DNA of 64,000 bases. Source: Pseudisothecium myosuroides (Eukaryota; Streptophyta; Bryopsida; Hypnales; Lembophyllaceae). The stretch is from positions 4,774,001-4,838,000 of the forward strand of contig OX637295.1 of NCBI GenBank assembly GCA_951799445.1, read 5' to 3'. Below the pieces are notes generated by a model. The model did no database searches. It saw only the letters and a list, made by a program, of their open reading frames with translations, and had not been told where the DNA came from. The translations under genes and the position numbers were made by a program. Below are positions 11,041 to 20,860 of the stretch, piece after piece; within the stretch, counting starts at the first letter, position 1; each line of letters opens with the position of its first letter.

Positions 11041-11205
11041 CAGATGACTATCTCTCGATGTTTGTTTATATCTCTTGATGTTTGTATAGATCCCTCGATG
11101 TTTGTTTATATCTCTTGATGTTTGTATAGATCTCTCGATGTTTTGTATAGATCTCCTGATGCATCTAGAGATCTCTAGATCATTATCTCCCGATGTTAAT
11201 TCTGG
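11041..11205. repeat. 20-bp minisatellite
   Basis: Repeated units of the form ATCTCTCGATGTTTGTATAG, about five clear copies alternating TTTAT and TATAG endings, then degenerate versions to about 11205. It lies directly beside the right end of E3. Confidence 0.85.
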
Positions 11206-11400
11206 ACTTTCAAAAGTCCAAAAGTAGTTAAATGTGGTATTAAAGTCCCCATCCTACCAATCATCTATGGAATCTGGGTTTTCTAAAGTCCCCATCCCAC
11301 CTATCATTGGTGGAGTCTGGGTATTTTAAAGTCCTTATTCTACCAATCGTGGGTGGAGTATGTTTTTTCTAAAGTCCACATTACATTGATAATTTGTAGG
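11206..11400. repeat. Short tandem array, unit about 45-49 bp (right block)
   Basis: Same orientation and unit as 8621-8820 (AAAGTCCCCATCCCACC with ATTGGTGGAGTCTGGG). Near its left edge AGTTAAATGTGG is the inverse of CCACATTTAACT at about 8799, so a small inverted pair brackets the inserted elements. Confidence 0.7.
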
Positions 11401-12230
11401 CTTTACCAAACCTGACTGCACATGGAAGCCGACCCTAAGTCTCGGTGTAAATGTCAAAGGCCCACAATTGCTACATTAATCCTTCGCCTTGAAAACAATG
11501 CTGACAATAGCAATCTTCATACTTTTGGGTAGTCTTCTAGGTTTACACCTGCCCACAATGGGTTCATGTACCTTAAACTCTTCTAGACAATTCGCAATGC
11601 TCTTGTTGTACAATGACAGAATGCCTGCTGTCATCTTATCACCAGGCAAAACAAAAGAATGAAAAGAGAAAAGATTGCCTGCTGTGAATTTCTAAAACAA
11701 TCCCGATCAAAGTATGCGTTGTCTGTTGCCTGTTGAGTCTGTCTTTTTGTTGATCACAATCCGATGGGCTTCAGAAACCTGAGCGTGGTAAATTAGTACA
11801 GATTCAAATTACTGTGCCATATATGCATCTGATCCGACAAGGTCTCCTCCTCGAGTTTCATGTACTGTATGTATGATAGGGGTTTCTTCCCAAGCAGATG
11901 AAACGTGCGGAGTTTTTGACGTGTTTGTAGACAGGGAAAGGTGGCTGATTTGTACTTCGCCATGATATGAATTCAATTTTGTGCCGAGTGAGGCTCGTGT
12001 TCATCAGTCCTCTTGGACAACCAAAGTGGACCGCTGTGCTGTGCGCATTGTTGTTGTCACTCACAGGATTAGTGCACCGTGCACTGATAACTCTTATTAT
12101 TATACTTTGTGCACCATACAGTATCTTGTCACAATCCCAGCCATCCACACAGAACACAGCTGCGTTTTGTGCTGTCAGGATTCCCGGCCATTGTCAAGGA
12201 ACTGAAGGTACTGGTAATCCTACCAATAAC
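11401..12230. other. Intergenic, no gene supported
   Basis: Mixed-composition sequence. Frames of 99 codons (minus, 11858-12157) and 119 codons (plus, from 11967, running into the next element) overlap each other. The plus frame crosses a transposon end, so neither is credible as a gene. Confidence 0.5.
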
Positions 12231-12254
12231 TTAACCCCTCAACGCCCAAGCAGC

Positions 12255-13237
12255 TTAACCCTTCATCGCCGAAGGGGACAAAAAGTGTCCTCACACACTG
12301 TAACAGTCCAATTTGAAGTGCTCTAACTTTTGCATCTGATGTCCAAATTTAATAAAAAATTGTTGTAAAAGTTGCGCATACTAGTCTAGTTTGTGTGGTA
12401 AAATTTTCAGATCAATCCAAGACGGATTGAGTTTGTGAAAGCCATTCGAAGTTCACAGGTTCAATTTGAGTTCAGCACACTGCATTGTCATGGCTGCAAC
12501 TTTGGGGGCTTGTATCTTTTTCATCAAAAGTTCATTTTCAATAAAAATTTGTTGGATTTTGTTCCCCTTAAGGTCTAGTTATTGAGGTAAAATTTTCATG
12601 TCAATCTAAGCTATTTTGAATGTTTGAGAGCAATTCAAAGTTCAAAATCCAGACATTTTTGTATTATAGTGAACTTCGGCGACTCGTAATTTCTTCATAC
12701 ATGGTCCGTTTTCAATAATTTTTGTTGTCAAAGTTGCGCATACTAGTCTAGTTTTTGTGCTTAAAATTTCATATTGATCCAAGAAGTTATGAGTGACTGA
12801 GAAGCATATTAGTAGAAGGAGGTTCAGCTATAGATGTGATTTTTTGCTACTTTTTTCACTATTTTTTAACATTTCAAATCCATTTTGCAAACACAATGAG
12901 TCATTTGAATGATATTTTTTTTCACCAAAGAGTTTACATTTTGTTTTTGAATCACTTGGTAGTTTGATGTTTTTTCATTTGAGTAGGTTTAGAAATCGAA
13001 ATTCACCTCCAAATGTGTTTTTCAGAAAATTTCAGCACCTTTTTCCAACACTAAAACATTATAATCTTTCAATCTATATGGTCAAATGACCCCAAATTTG
13101 TTCCACACCATCTACAACATGCACACAACAAGATTGTACAGTTGAGATTTTCATACCTTACTGAAATTTAGACTTTTAACACTTGCAAAGGCAGGATGCT
13201 TTTAAGCATGTTTGGACCTTCGGCAATGAAGGGTTAA
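12255..13237 (+). mobile_element. TTAA-type element (E5), divergent subfamily, nested in E8
   Basis: The left end is TTAACCCTTCATCGCCGAAG and the right end is CTTCGGCAATGAAGGGTTAA, inverted with one mismatch. The length is 983 bases. A weak hairpin around GGGGACAAAAAGTGTCCTC lies inside the left end. It is AT-rich inside with no transposase. It inserted 24 bases inside the left end of E8. Confidence 0.85.
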
Positions 13238-13648
13238 AAAGAGCCGCAGAGGATTCTTCGGAGCCCAGGAGATGAAGGTCTTCGATTGTTATAATCTACA
13301 CATTGCCACAATCAAATGTTCCGAAAATTATCACAGCTGCTTTGGGACATACCATACGTGAAGGTCTAATTTGGCAAGTGAGTGCCAAAATAGTTTCTTT
13401 TTCGCGTACAAAGTGGATTCAAACAATTAATAGTATTGGTGGTAGTGTATTAAATGTTGGTAATATTCCACTTGTAATATTCCTAACATTCAAACACTCC
13501 CCAAAATACTTAATTTATGTCTGAATTTGACCTTCACATAGGGTAGCTGGGCAGTTGAAATCAACAATGAAGTTTAATTCAACCGGGTACATTTCCCACA
13601 AAATTCCGTGCAATAAAAGGGGCCCGGATAGAATATCCGTTGGGCCTT

Positions 13649-14573
13649 TTAACCCCTAAAGGACTGAGGCCTTTTTTCTACCAAAAAACACTCAAAATTG
13701 CCATTTCTATAGCAAAAAGTAAAAAAAAAATTAAAATTGTTTTTTTTTCACATCTAACCGTAGGATCTTACACCTAATTGGTATGATAATGTGTGGAAAA
13801 AATTTCAGAATTTTTGACCGCACAGATTGCAAGATATCTGCATTTAAAGTGGAAAAAACAAATTTTTCAGTACATCGCGGTACCAGATTTTTTTACTTTT
13901 AAACATTTTTAACTTAAAATTTTTGCAATACAGCGTTTTGAGCTTTAAATCTTTGTAGTGGAGAATTGAGTTGAGAGTCTAGGGGGAAAAAAAATTCAAA
14001 AAAACTTAATTATCATTCTTAAAAAAAATGTTAAATAGAAGTAGGTACAAGATAGAAGGAAAATCTAAAATATTCATATATTTTAGATGGAATTAAAATG
14101 CACTAATCCCAATGGTGAGATTGTTCTAGCAAGTAAACTAAACCATTACAAAAAAAAACCCTGAAAGATTACAAAAATTGCATTCCGAAATGAATCCTAC
14201 AAGTTATTTTTTCAAGAAGATGCTCTAACTCTCCAAAAAACAAGAATGTCCATAACTTCCTCATAACAAATCCAAATGAAATGAATCAAAGCTTTCCAGA
14301 TAGACAAAAATATAATTTATGAGAAAAAAAATATTTAAAAAAAACTTCAAAATTTTGCAATTTTTTTTGCTACCCCCCGTCTCCACACATTCCAAGAAAT
14401 GGCATAACTTCTCGCTCAAAGGTCTGATTTCAATTTTTTTTTCCGTCACGTACCTCTCTCAATTCTTCACATTCACAAAAAGTTTCAAAAAATCAGGAGA
14501 AAATTTCAGCCCGTAGGTACCCGCCCGAAAACGCATTTGTCCCCCGAAGGGACAACGGGCCTTTAGGGGTTAA
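13649..14573 (-). mobile_element. Complete TTAA-type element (E6), inverted, sister of E3
   Basis: The plus-strand ends are TTAACCCCTAAAGGACTGAG and GGCCTTTAGGGGTTAA. The length is 925 bases. The reverse complement aligns throughout with E3 at 8841-11034 minus its nested insertions. It therefore shows both empty sites: the single TTAA where E4 later entered E3, and the uninterrupted site of MITE B. The hairpin TTGTCCCCCGAAGGGACAA is at 14538-14556. Confidence 0.88.
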
Positions 14574-14604
14574 GTTGGGGCATTGAGGGGTTAAGCATAC
14601 GAAA

Positions 14605-14640
14605 TTAACCCCTAAAGTTCTTAGATCATGTTTTGGCAAA
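14605..14640 (+). mobile_element. Solo TTAA-type left end
   Basis: TTAACCCCTAAAGTTC starts here, 11 bases beyond the right end of E8. No matching right end is visible before other repeats begin, so this looks like a truncated or interrupted copy. Confidence 0.5.
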
Positions 14641-14655
14641 AAACCTCCAAAACGG

Positions 14656-14921
14656 TTGAGTCTATAGTAGTGCAATGAGCTTCTTGCGGAGGCCGTTTTG
14701 CCCCCTTGTTTTATCCCTAGGGAAAACACAAGAGCTTTTTATTTGCGACGCATGATAAAATTTGCAACTTCTGACTTCATATTTTCAATTAGAGGCCCCA
14801 AATTATCTAGGAGAGGTATTCACGATTGAATAAACACAATACTAAATAGCGGATCTTTTTTTTTACATTCACCCTTGGCTACACCTCCGCAAGAGGTTTG
14901 TTGCACTACTATAGACTCAAC
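14656..14921. repeat. Inverted-repeat element
   Basis: TTGAGTCTATAGTAGTGCAA at 14656 is repeated in inverted orientation, ending at 14921. Both arms continue through CTTGCGGAGG / CCTCCGCAAG. Arms are about 37 bases and the interior is non-coding. It is probably a MITE, but I cannot define target duplications. Confidence 0.7.
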
Positions 14922-14944
14922 CCTCTAAACTATCATTTATACCT

Positions 14945-16092
14945 TGAATAGTAAAATTAGGTTGCCCCTCACTAATTTCTCAACATTTAACACTATAGAA
15001 AGTATTTATTATTTTTGTATAAGGATGCAGTAATTTTCATCAATCCATAACCATGTGTGTGGCATAGGTTGGTGCACTGATTCAGGGCCCGCTTCTGAGA
15101 GTTGCATGTGGTGACTCATGAAGTAATTTTTTGGGGTAAGGCAACTTAATTGTTAAAGCAACCTAATTGAAAGTCTCAAGGCCTTTTTTCCATCTCTATT
15201 GCAAAGAGCAAAAAACCATATAAATTATTTTTTGGATATTTAACCATAGCGATCTTGTACTACACCAGTACTGGAATGTATGGAAGAAATTTCAGAAACT
15301 TTGATCATGTAGATTGCAAGATATTTGCATTTAAAGTGAAGAAAACAAGCTTTTTCACACCTTGCTTGACTAGATTTATTGGCTTTAAATCTTCTTAACT
15401 TAAATTTTTTGTACTATTGATTTTGATTTTTTAATTTTTTATATTGAATAGTTGAGTTGAAAATCTAGGCTAAATAATTCAAGAAAAAAACACTTAATTT
15501 TCACTCATTAAGAAATTGTTAAGTAGAAGTAGGTTTAAGATTGAAGGGAAATTAAACTGTTAATAGCTCTAAGGTGGAATTAAAACACAATAATCCCAAC
15601 AATGAGATTGTTCTAAAAATTGAAAACAAACTTAACCCTGCCTAATCATTTTTTTTTTAAATTATTAAAATTACATTCAAAAATAAATTCTATAAGTTAT
15701 TTTTTTGTGAAGATGCTGAAATTGCCCAAAAAACAAGTACTAGTCCAAATGGAATGAATCAAAGCTTCAAGTATAGACAAAAATATAATCTTTGAAAAAA
15801 AAATTAATTTAAAAGAAAGAAAATGTGATTTTTTTTGGACTACCCCTCAAGCTGCTTTTTGGACTTAGGGTGGCAATTTTAGCTCCCAAGCACCAATTGA
15901 ATTAAAAATTATATTTCCAAAAAGCTAATCTGGTTTCTTATCTTCAAAAAAAGTTTCAAAAAATCATGTCAAAAATTGTGACTACATGAGTCTACCCAAA
16001 TTCCCAAGAATCCTACGTAAAGACTTTGAGACTTTAGGGTTTTAAGCAACCCGATTGTTAAAGCAACCTAATTTAACTATTCTGTAGAGTTT
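14945..16092. mobile_element. MITE family A, copy 1, split by a TTAA-type element
   Basis: The left end, TAGTAAAATTAGGTTGCCCC, and the right end, AAGCAACCTAATTTAACTAT, match the ends of the CKX-intron MITE at 29696-29931 (read in the other orientation). Internal GGGGTAAGGCAACTTAATT also matches. The element at 15166-16036 separates the two parts. Confidence 0.65.
15166..16036 (-). mobile_element. Decayed TTAA-type element (E9) inside MITE A
   Basis: The interior aligns with the inverted E3/E4/E6 type (GCAAAGAGCAAAAAACC, GATTGCAAGATATTTGCATT, GAATGAATCAAAGCTTC). The right end is AGTCTTTGAGACTTTAGGGT-like text running into TTTTAA. The left terminus is eroded (AAGTCTCAAGGCC). About 28 bases of the host MITE (…TTGTTAAAGCAACCTAATT) occur on both sides, more than a simple TTAA duplication. 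Confidence 0.65.
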
Positions 16093-16654
16093 TTAGACTC
16101 TAAATTGGAAGAGGGAGCTTTTTTCCAAACTTTTAAATATAGAGAACTGAAATAAAATTAATCAATCTGCAACAGGCAAAATGATTGATTTGCCTAGATG
16201 ATATTGTTGAATTTTTTTTTAAAATTCCACAAAAAGACAAATGTAAAAAATGGGGAGAGCAATTGATATTTTATTTTTTGAAGTGTATAATCCAATTGGC
16301 CTACAAAAGTCTCTTGACTATCCCGAAACCAATAAAAAAAATAATTCATAATAGTCATCTTACTCACCTAAAGCAATCTCAATATTTCTTGACATAGTCA
16401 CAGCATGAAGGCCTAAGAAGTCACTTCTTATAATGATTTTACACTCAAAAGGGGGAAGTTCCTATATATTGCACTCAGGAATCACTCCATCGCCGTCATC
16501 CAAGACATTGATTGTAGCCACTAACTCAACTTAATGTAGCCCAAGTCTCATTTATTGGAAAACGTATGTCATGGATTGATGCAAGACTTTAATGGGTCAT
16601 TTCCTAGGTGTTTGTGGTGGATCTTTTGCCTGTCATAGGGAGATTTATCTTAAG
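16093..16654. other. Intergenic, no gene seen
   Basis: AT-rich sequence with one 70-codon frame (16185-16397) that has no recognisable domain. Confidence 0.5.
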
Positions 16655-16885
16655 TTACTAAGATAGGAATGCCATAAATGATTCATGAACCTTAAACAAT
16701 TAGAATGTACATGTTATTGTCATTTCAATGCATAAATGTAGCTCTAAACTTGTATATGCCTTATTTTTCAAAATTCAAAAAATAAGACATATACTTTAGA
16801 ACTACTTTGAAATGATGTGAGCATGTACATTCTAACTGTTTAAGGTTCATGAACCGTTTATAGTATAATTCTTACTTTAAAGTTG
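16655..16885. repeat. Hairpin MITE-like inverted repeat
   Basis: GGTTCATGAACC-type arms and AGAATGTACATG are mirrored around position about 16771: TTCATGAACCTTAAACAATT at 16682 pairs with the complement near 16845. The palindrome is almost loopless at CAAAATTCAAAAAATAAG. Confidence 0.7.
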
Positions 16886-17998
16886 TGTGTAGAGAAAATT
16901 TCAGCATGTTAGAAGATTATAATTAATGTTTTGAAAATAAGGCAAAATGTTTTGATGGGCATGTTCGGTAAGATCAACCAACTTTGACCACTCCCCAATT
17001 GAAATTTTTGTACTATAAAAAGTTGAAAATTTATGGACTTAGGTACTTCATCAAATCAATAAGTATTTCTACGGCAAGGTTCAAATTTATTGGATCAATG
17101 GAGCACATGCAGATAATTTTGGCAAATATAGCATATCCTCAATAATTACTCTACCTTTGCCTTTTCTACAAAAGATTTTCTACATATTTTTTTCAAAGAA
17201 GCTACACTCTAGATAGGGAATATAAAGATAATAGTTTCCACTGCATACCAAACTAGAAAATTTAGTAAAAAATAATAATCTCAAAAAAAGTATAACACTG
17301 AAGCAAAGGATCTTTGAAGTGAAACCTACTAGAGCTCAAGCTATCATCCAAGTGTGATTTAGACCGAGAGGGGCAACCACTTTTGCCTCTAAGACCTCAC
17401 CCAATACAAGACCCTCCCGCCTAGAGAAGACATCCTACACCAATCTTCTTAAACCTTACCCAAGATCCTCCCTCTACCGGCCACGTAGGCATCACTATTT
17501 GCATATTTGACTTTCCAAGCAACTAATTGCTACAGTATGCACAAGCTTGATCCCTAAGGCCGAGTTGAGGAAAAGGGACAACCAAGTGACCTAATTGCAT
17601 GGTGCCTCATTTGCCCCCACTATCGCTCTTCCCATACCCGTCCTAATGGACCCCTTCCTCTACCTCCAAAGCTTGATAAAGTCCGCTATGTGAAATTCCA
17701 GGGGCTGGGACTAGGACTGCATTGGCCACCTCTACAATGTGGTTATTATTATTAATTTTGTATCTTCAATATATTGAAAGTGAATAGCAATTTCTAAAAA
17801 AAATCTCAAACATTGAAATTCTGATAGGGGTAATATCACTTTGTGAAGGTTGCAAAAAAAATTGCCCCCAAAAAATTATAAAAATTTCTAAATAAATGAG
17901 TGAGCATAATCTTAGCAAGCAAAAAATATGGGGTGCATATATGACATTAGAGAGGAAATTTTTTAAATTGACATTAGCCAAAGATTGGTTTCATTTAT
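16886..17998. other. Intergenic, no gene seen
   Basis: No supported gene. Part of it (17340-17720) is less AT-rich. It lies downstream of the stop codon of the transposase remnant on the minus strand. I found no terminal repeat here that would mark the end of that element. Confidence 0.5.
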
Positions 17999-19260
17999 CT
18001 ATAAATCTCCAAGATCATCATCATGGTATTTTTCAAAACATCTTTTTTTCCAACCTATGTATTTGTTTCCACAATTTTGGCAACACGTTTTGGGCGGAGT
18101 CACATTGTCTTTACAATCAATGCATAAACCTTGCATTTTGATATTGAAGGAAAGCAATAGCCATTGCCTAGGTGTTGTTCAAGTGTATTCATGTGCCTTC
18201 TTGGGTGTAAATCTCTGTAGAAAATGTCTATATATACAATTCTGTACGGAATTGCAAATGGGTCATTGGTCTCCTTAGAGTTTTATCGTTATTGATTTCA
18301 TCCATATAAATAATGAACATATTGACAATTTTCATATCCAAGAGGAATAAAAAAATCCAAGGCCCCCATTTGTGGGATTGATTTTGACAACAATATGAGG
18401 CTCTCAATTGGTCCATTTTGTCAACCGCTTGTATGTATTTTTTTAAATTTTGGTGGGAAACGGTGACCATTGCATTAAAAAACACAAGAAAATATTCAGT
18501 CCGGCTCACAAGGCCCGCAATCTAAGCGGAGTTCGCATGTATTTTTTGTACTTGTAATGGATAGGAGATGCTTGCACTCTATATCAAACCGCTTTGTTGC
18601 ATTGTAGCATGGTAGTAACTCAGAACTCCACATGGTGTTGAATAGGCTTTGCATGTGTTGAAAGGATAAGCATTAGTCGCTTGTCCTTCCAAAATATGGC
18701 ACTCAATTTCCGCAATTTTTCATTTTAGATTCCCTTAGACACTTATATTGAATGCTTTAGTATTCTTCAACATCTCCGGTCTTCCGTTCTAGTGACAATG
18801 CATATTCCCCATGGCATAAATCCGTCCACACAATAACTCCATGAGTCCAATAGAAGTTAAATAATTATCCATAGTAACGTCATAAGCTTGAATATCAATT
18901 AAACACCCTTTGTGCAACCGACTCCTCCCATTCTAGAACTTGAGATTTTTTACAATAGACTTCAAAGTTTGATACAAATTTGGAGACTAAATCTAGCAAA
19001 CATTACACCTTCACCCCTCATTTTTGAGGTTTCTTAGGCATGTAAGGACGTGACGGGCAATGAAAATCTTTGTATCTTATCATCATTTCATCAATTTTTA
19101 CAAACTTTCCTACTTTCCAAGTCCTTTTGCAAGCATCTCTAATTAAATTTAGCAACCATTGCAATTGCCTTGTCTTATCATATCCAGACAAGATTTTCTC
19201 AAGCATATATGAGGCCAAATTTGTAAGGTACAAACAATTAGTCTATGATTGAAATCGGGT
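17999..19260 (-). pseudogene. piggyBac-superfamily transposase remnant (DDE domain and C-terminal zinc-binding domain)
   Basis: Read on the minus strand, three blocks match the order of a piggyBac transposase. The first (19018-19233) contains FVKIDEMMIRYK, then RPYMPKKP, with the first catalytic aspartate at 19090-19092. The second contains VTMDNYLTSIGL and GRIYAMGNM, with the second aspartate at 18867-18869. The third (18228-18509) contains AVDKMDQLRASY, SHKW and FLLDMKIVNMFIIY, with the third aspartate at 18420-18422. The last piece (17999-18133) has the cysteine pattern LCIDC, CCQNC, RCFEKYH and ends at a stop at 17999-18001. Stops and frame changes separate the blocks (after PKKPQK, after GNMHCH, after TELYI, and before the cysteine domain), so it is dead. 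The domain assignment rests on family motifs known from piggyBac/PGBD proteins; the number of lesions is by eye. Confidence 0.85.
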
Positions 19261-19358
19261 CTAAGTCATAATTCTTGATATAATTGAATAATGATATATA
19301 GAGTCTTCCTTGTGCCAATACCTCATTTGATTAGTTTTTTTTTTTTCATTACCACATA

Positions 19359-20358
19359 TACATCACAAAGTTGGAACCCTACAAAATGTCAATGATTATC
19401 GTGTGGTTACTATTGCTTCATAGATGCGCGCGTTAATTTACAATTTTATCGCACTGTTACGATGCCCACAATTTTTGCACAAGTGTGAAAATCCTACAAC
19501 CTGCCATGTGATAACAACCACAAATAGTGATGCCACCAAGGTTTGAACCGTGAACCTCCAAGTTGAGGCCCAAGGTTCTTAATAATCCAATGCACCACCA
19601 ACTCACACATGTGTCCAAAGTAGGAGTTAGAAGTTATTTACCAAGTTTTTGCAATTTTTTTCCAAGTGCTTTGTAAAATCAGCAAACTTCAGACCTCATT
19701 TAGGCATAGTAAATCAATTTTTTTCAAAAAACTTTGAACAAAGAAAAGTTGTAAAATGAAAGTAACTTTCACCTCCAAAAATCTGTTTGTGATTCAGAGA
19801 TTTTTATAAAAAGTTATGGACAAAGTTCAGAGACAGATTTGTAAATGTAAGAAAATTGTCCATTCCGACCTGTCTCTGAATTTTGTCCATAACTTTTTAT
19901 AAAAATCTCTGAATCACAAATAGATTTTTGGAGGTGAAAGTTACTTTCATTTTACAACTTTTCTTTGTTCAAAGTTTTTTGAAAAAAATTGATTTACTAT
20001 GCCTAAAGGAGGTCTGAAGTTTGCTGATTTTACAAAGCACTTGGAAAAAAATTGCAAAAACTTAGTAAATAACTTCTAACTCCTACTTTGGACACATGTG
20101 TGAGTTGGTGGTGCATTGAATTATTAAGAACCTTGGGCCTCAACTTGGAGGTCCACGGTTCAAACCTTGGTGGCATCACTATTTGTGGTGGTTGTCATAT
20201 GGCAGGTTGTAGGATTTTTGTAGGATTTTTGTAGGATTTTCACACGTGTGCAAAAATCGTGGGCATCGTAATAGTGCAATAAAATTGTAAATCCATGAAA
20301 CAATAGTAACCACACAATAATCATTGACATTTCGTAGAGTTCCAACTTTGTGATGTAA
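19359..20358. repeat. 1-kb near-perfect foldback inserted in the transposase remnant
   Basis: The left arm 19359-19836 and right arm 19870-20358 are inverted copies with few mismatches, separated by about 33 bases. The right arm has a small extra repeat of GTAGGATTTTT. Outer ends are TACATCACAAAG and its complement. Each arm holds GGTTCAAACC (20157-20166; inverted at 19540-19549) within tRNA-like text, resembling an RNA polymerase III B box of a tRNA-derived SINE. The foldback lies between the N-terminal and DDE parts of the piggyBac remnant. Arm similarity implies recent formation or gene conversion. Confidence 0.9.
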
Positions 20359-20496
20359 TAGAATAGCAAAAAAGGCTTTCACTCTAAAGATGGGCAAATC
20401 TTTCTATTCCGAGCTATCCATGGCTTTCTCATGAGTACCCATTTGGATAGTACACCGGTTCATTGTCAGTACAATAGCGTGCAATACAAAAAAGGG

Positions 20497-20860
20497 TCAA
20501 TTTATATTGAATAAAATCAGCATTATAGAGAATATGTTACAAAAAAAATTAGGCAAGTATAGACCACTAAATTTCACTGGCTTAGGGTCATACATGATAG
20601 AATTTTTGCTCCTAGAGGCATCTCTATACAAATGCTTTATATCTTTATTGCCATCATGAACCAAGCCACCACCATCATTTCCCTCCACACTTTCATAATT
20701 TGGTTTGGAATCTGCACTTCCACTATCCAATATAGGAAGTTCAAAAGGATCCCTTGTGCATCATCAACATTTGAACAACAGACAATGGAGGTCCCATGGA
20801 AGCACTTATCATCATCAATAAAATGGGTAGCTTTGTCCAAACCGTCTCCACCACCCACTT
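20497..20860 (-). pseudogene. Possible N-terminal part of the same piggyBac-like protein
   Basis: The minus-strand frame at 20497-20730 reads as a natural-looking acidic segment: many D, E, G and N residues, then HLYRDASRSKNS and YDPKPVKFSGLY. An overlapping frame continues upstream to 20858. piggyBac transposases begin with an acidic, poorly ordered region, and this piece lies on the expected side of the DDE block. No diagnostic motif is present, so the link is inference from position and composition. Confidence 0.35.

Larger units (their letters stand above)
12231..14594. mobile_element. Outer TTAA-type element (E8) carrying two nested copies
   Basis: The left end is TTAACCCCTCAACGCCC at 12231 and the right end is GGGCATTGAGGGGTTAA ending at 14594, one mismatch between inverted ends. 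The terminal sequence differs from the E1-E4 type, so it is a separate subfamily. Its own body would be 12231-12254, 13238-13648 and 14574-14594; the rest is two nested elements. The body has a 73-codon frame at 13303-13524 without a known domain. Confidence 0.75.

Noticed and set aside
12780..13524. LTR retrotransposon signatures in and around the E5/E8 elements
   Set aside because: No paired direct long terminal repeats, primer-binding site or reverse transcriptase motif is visible.
20110..20170. tRNA gene within the foldback, suggested by GGTTCAAACC and preceding stem-like text
   Set aside because: I could not build a cloverleaf with a proper acceptor stem and anticodon loop; at most a tRNA-derived repeat.
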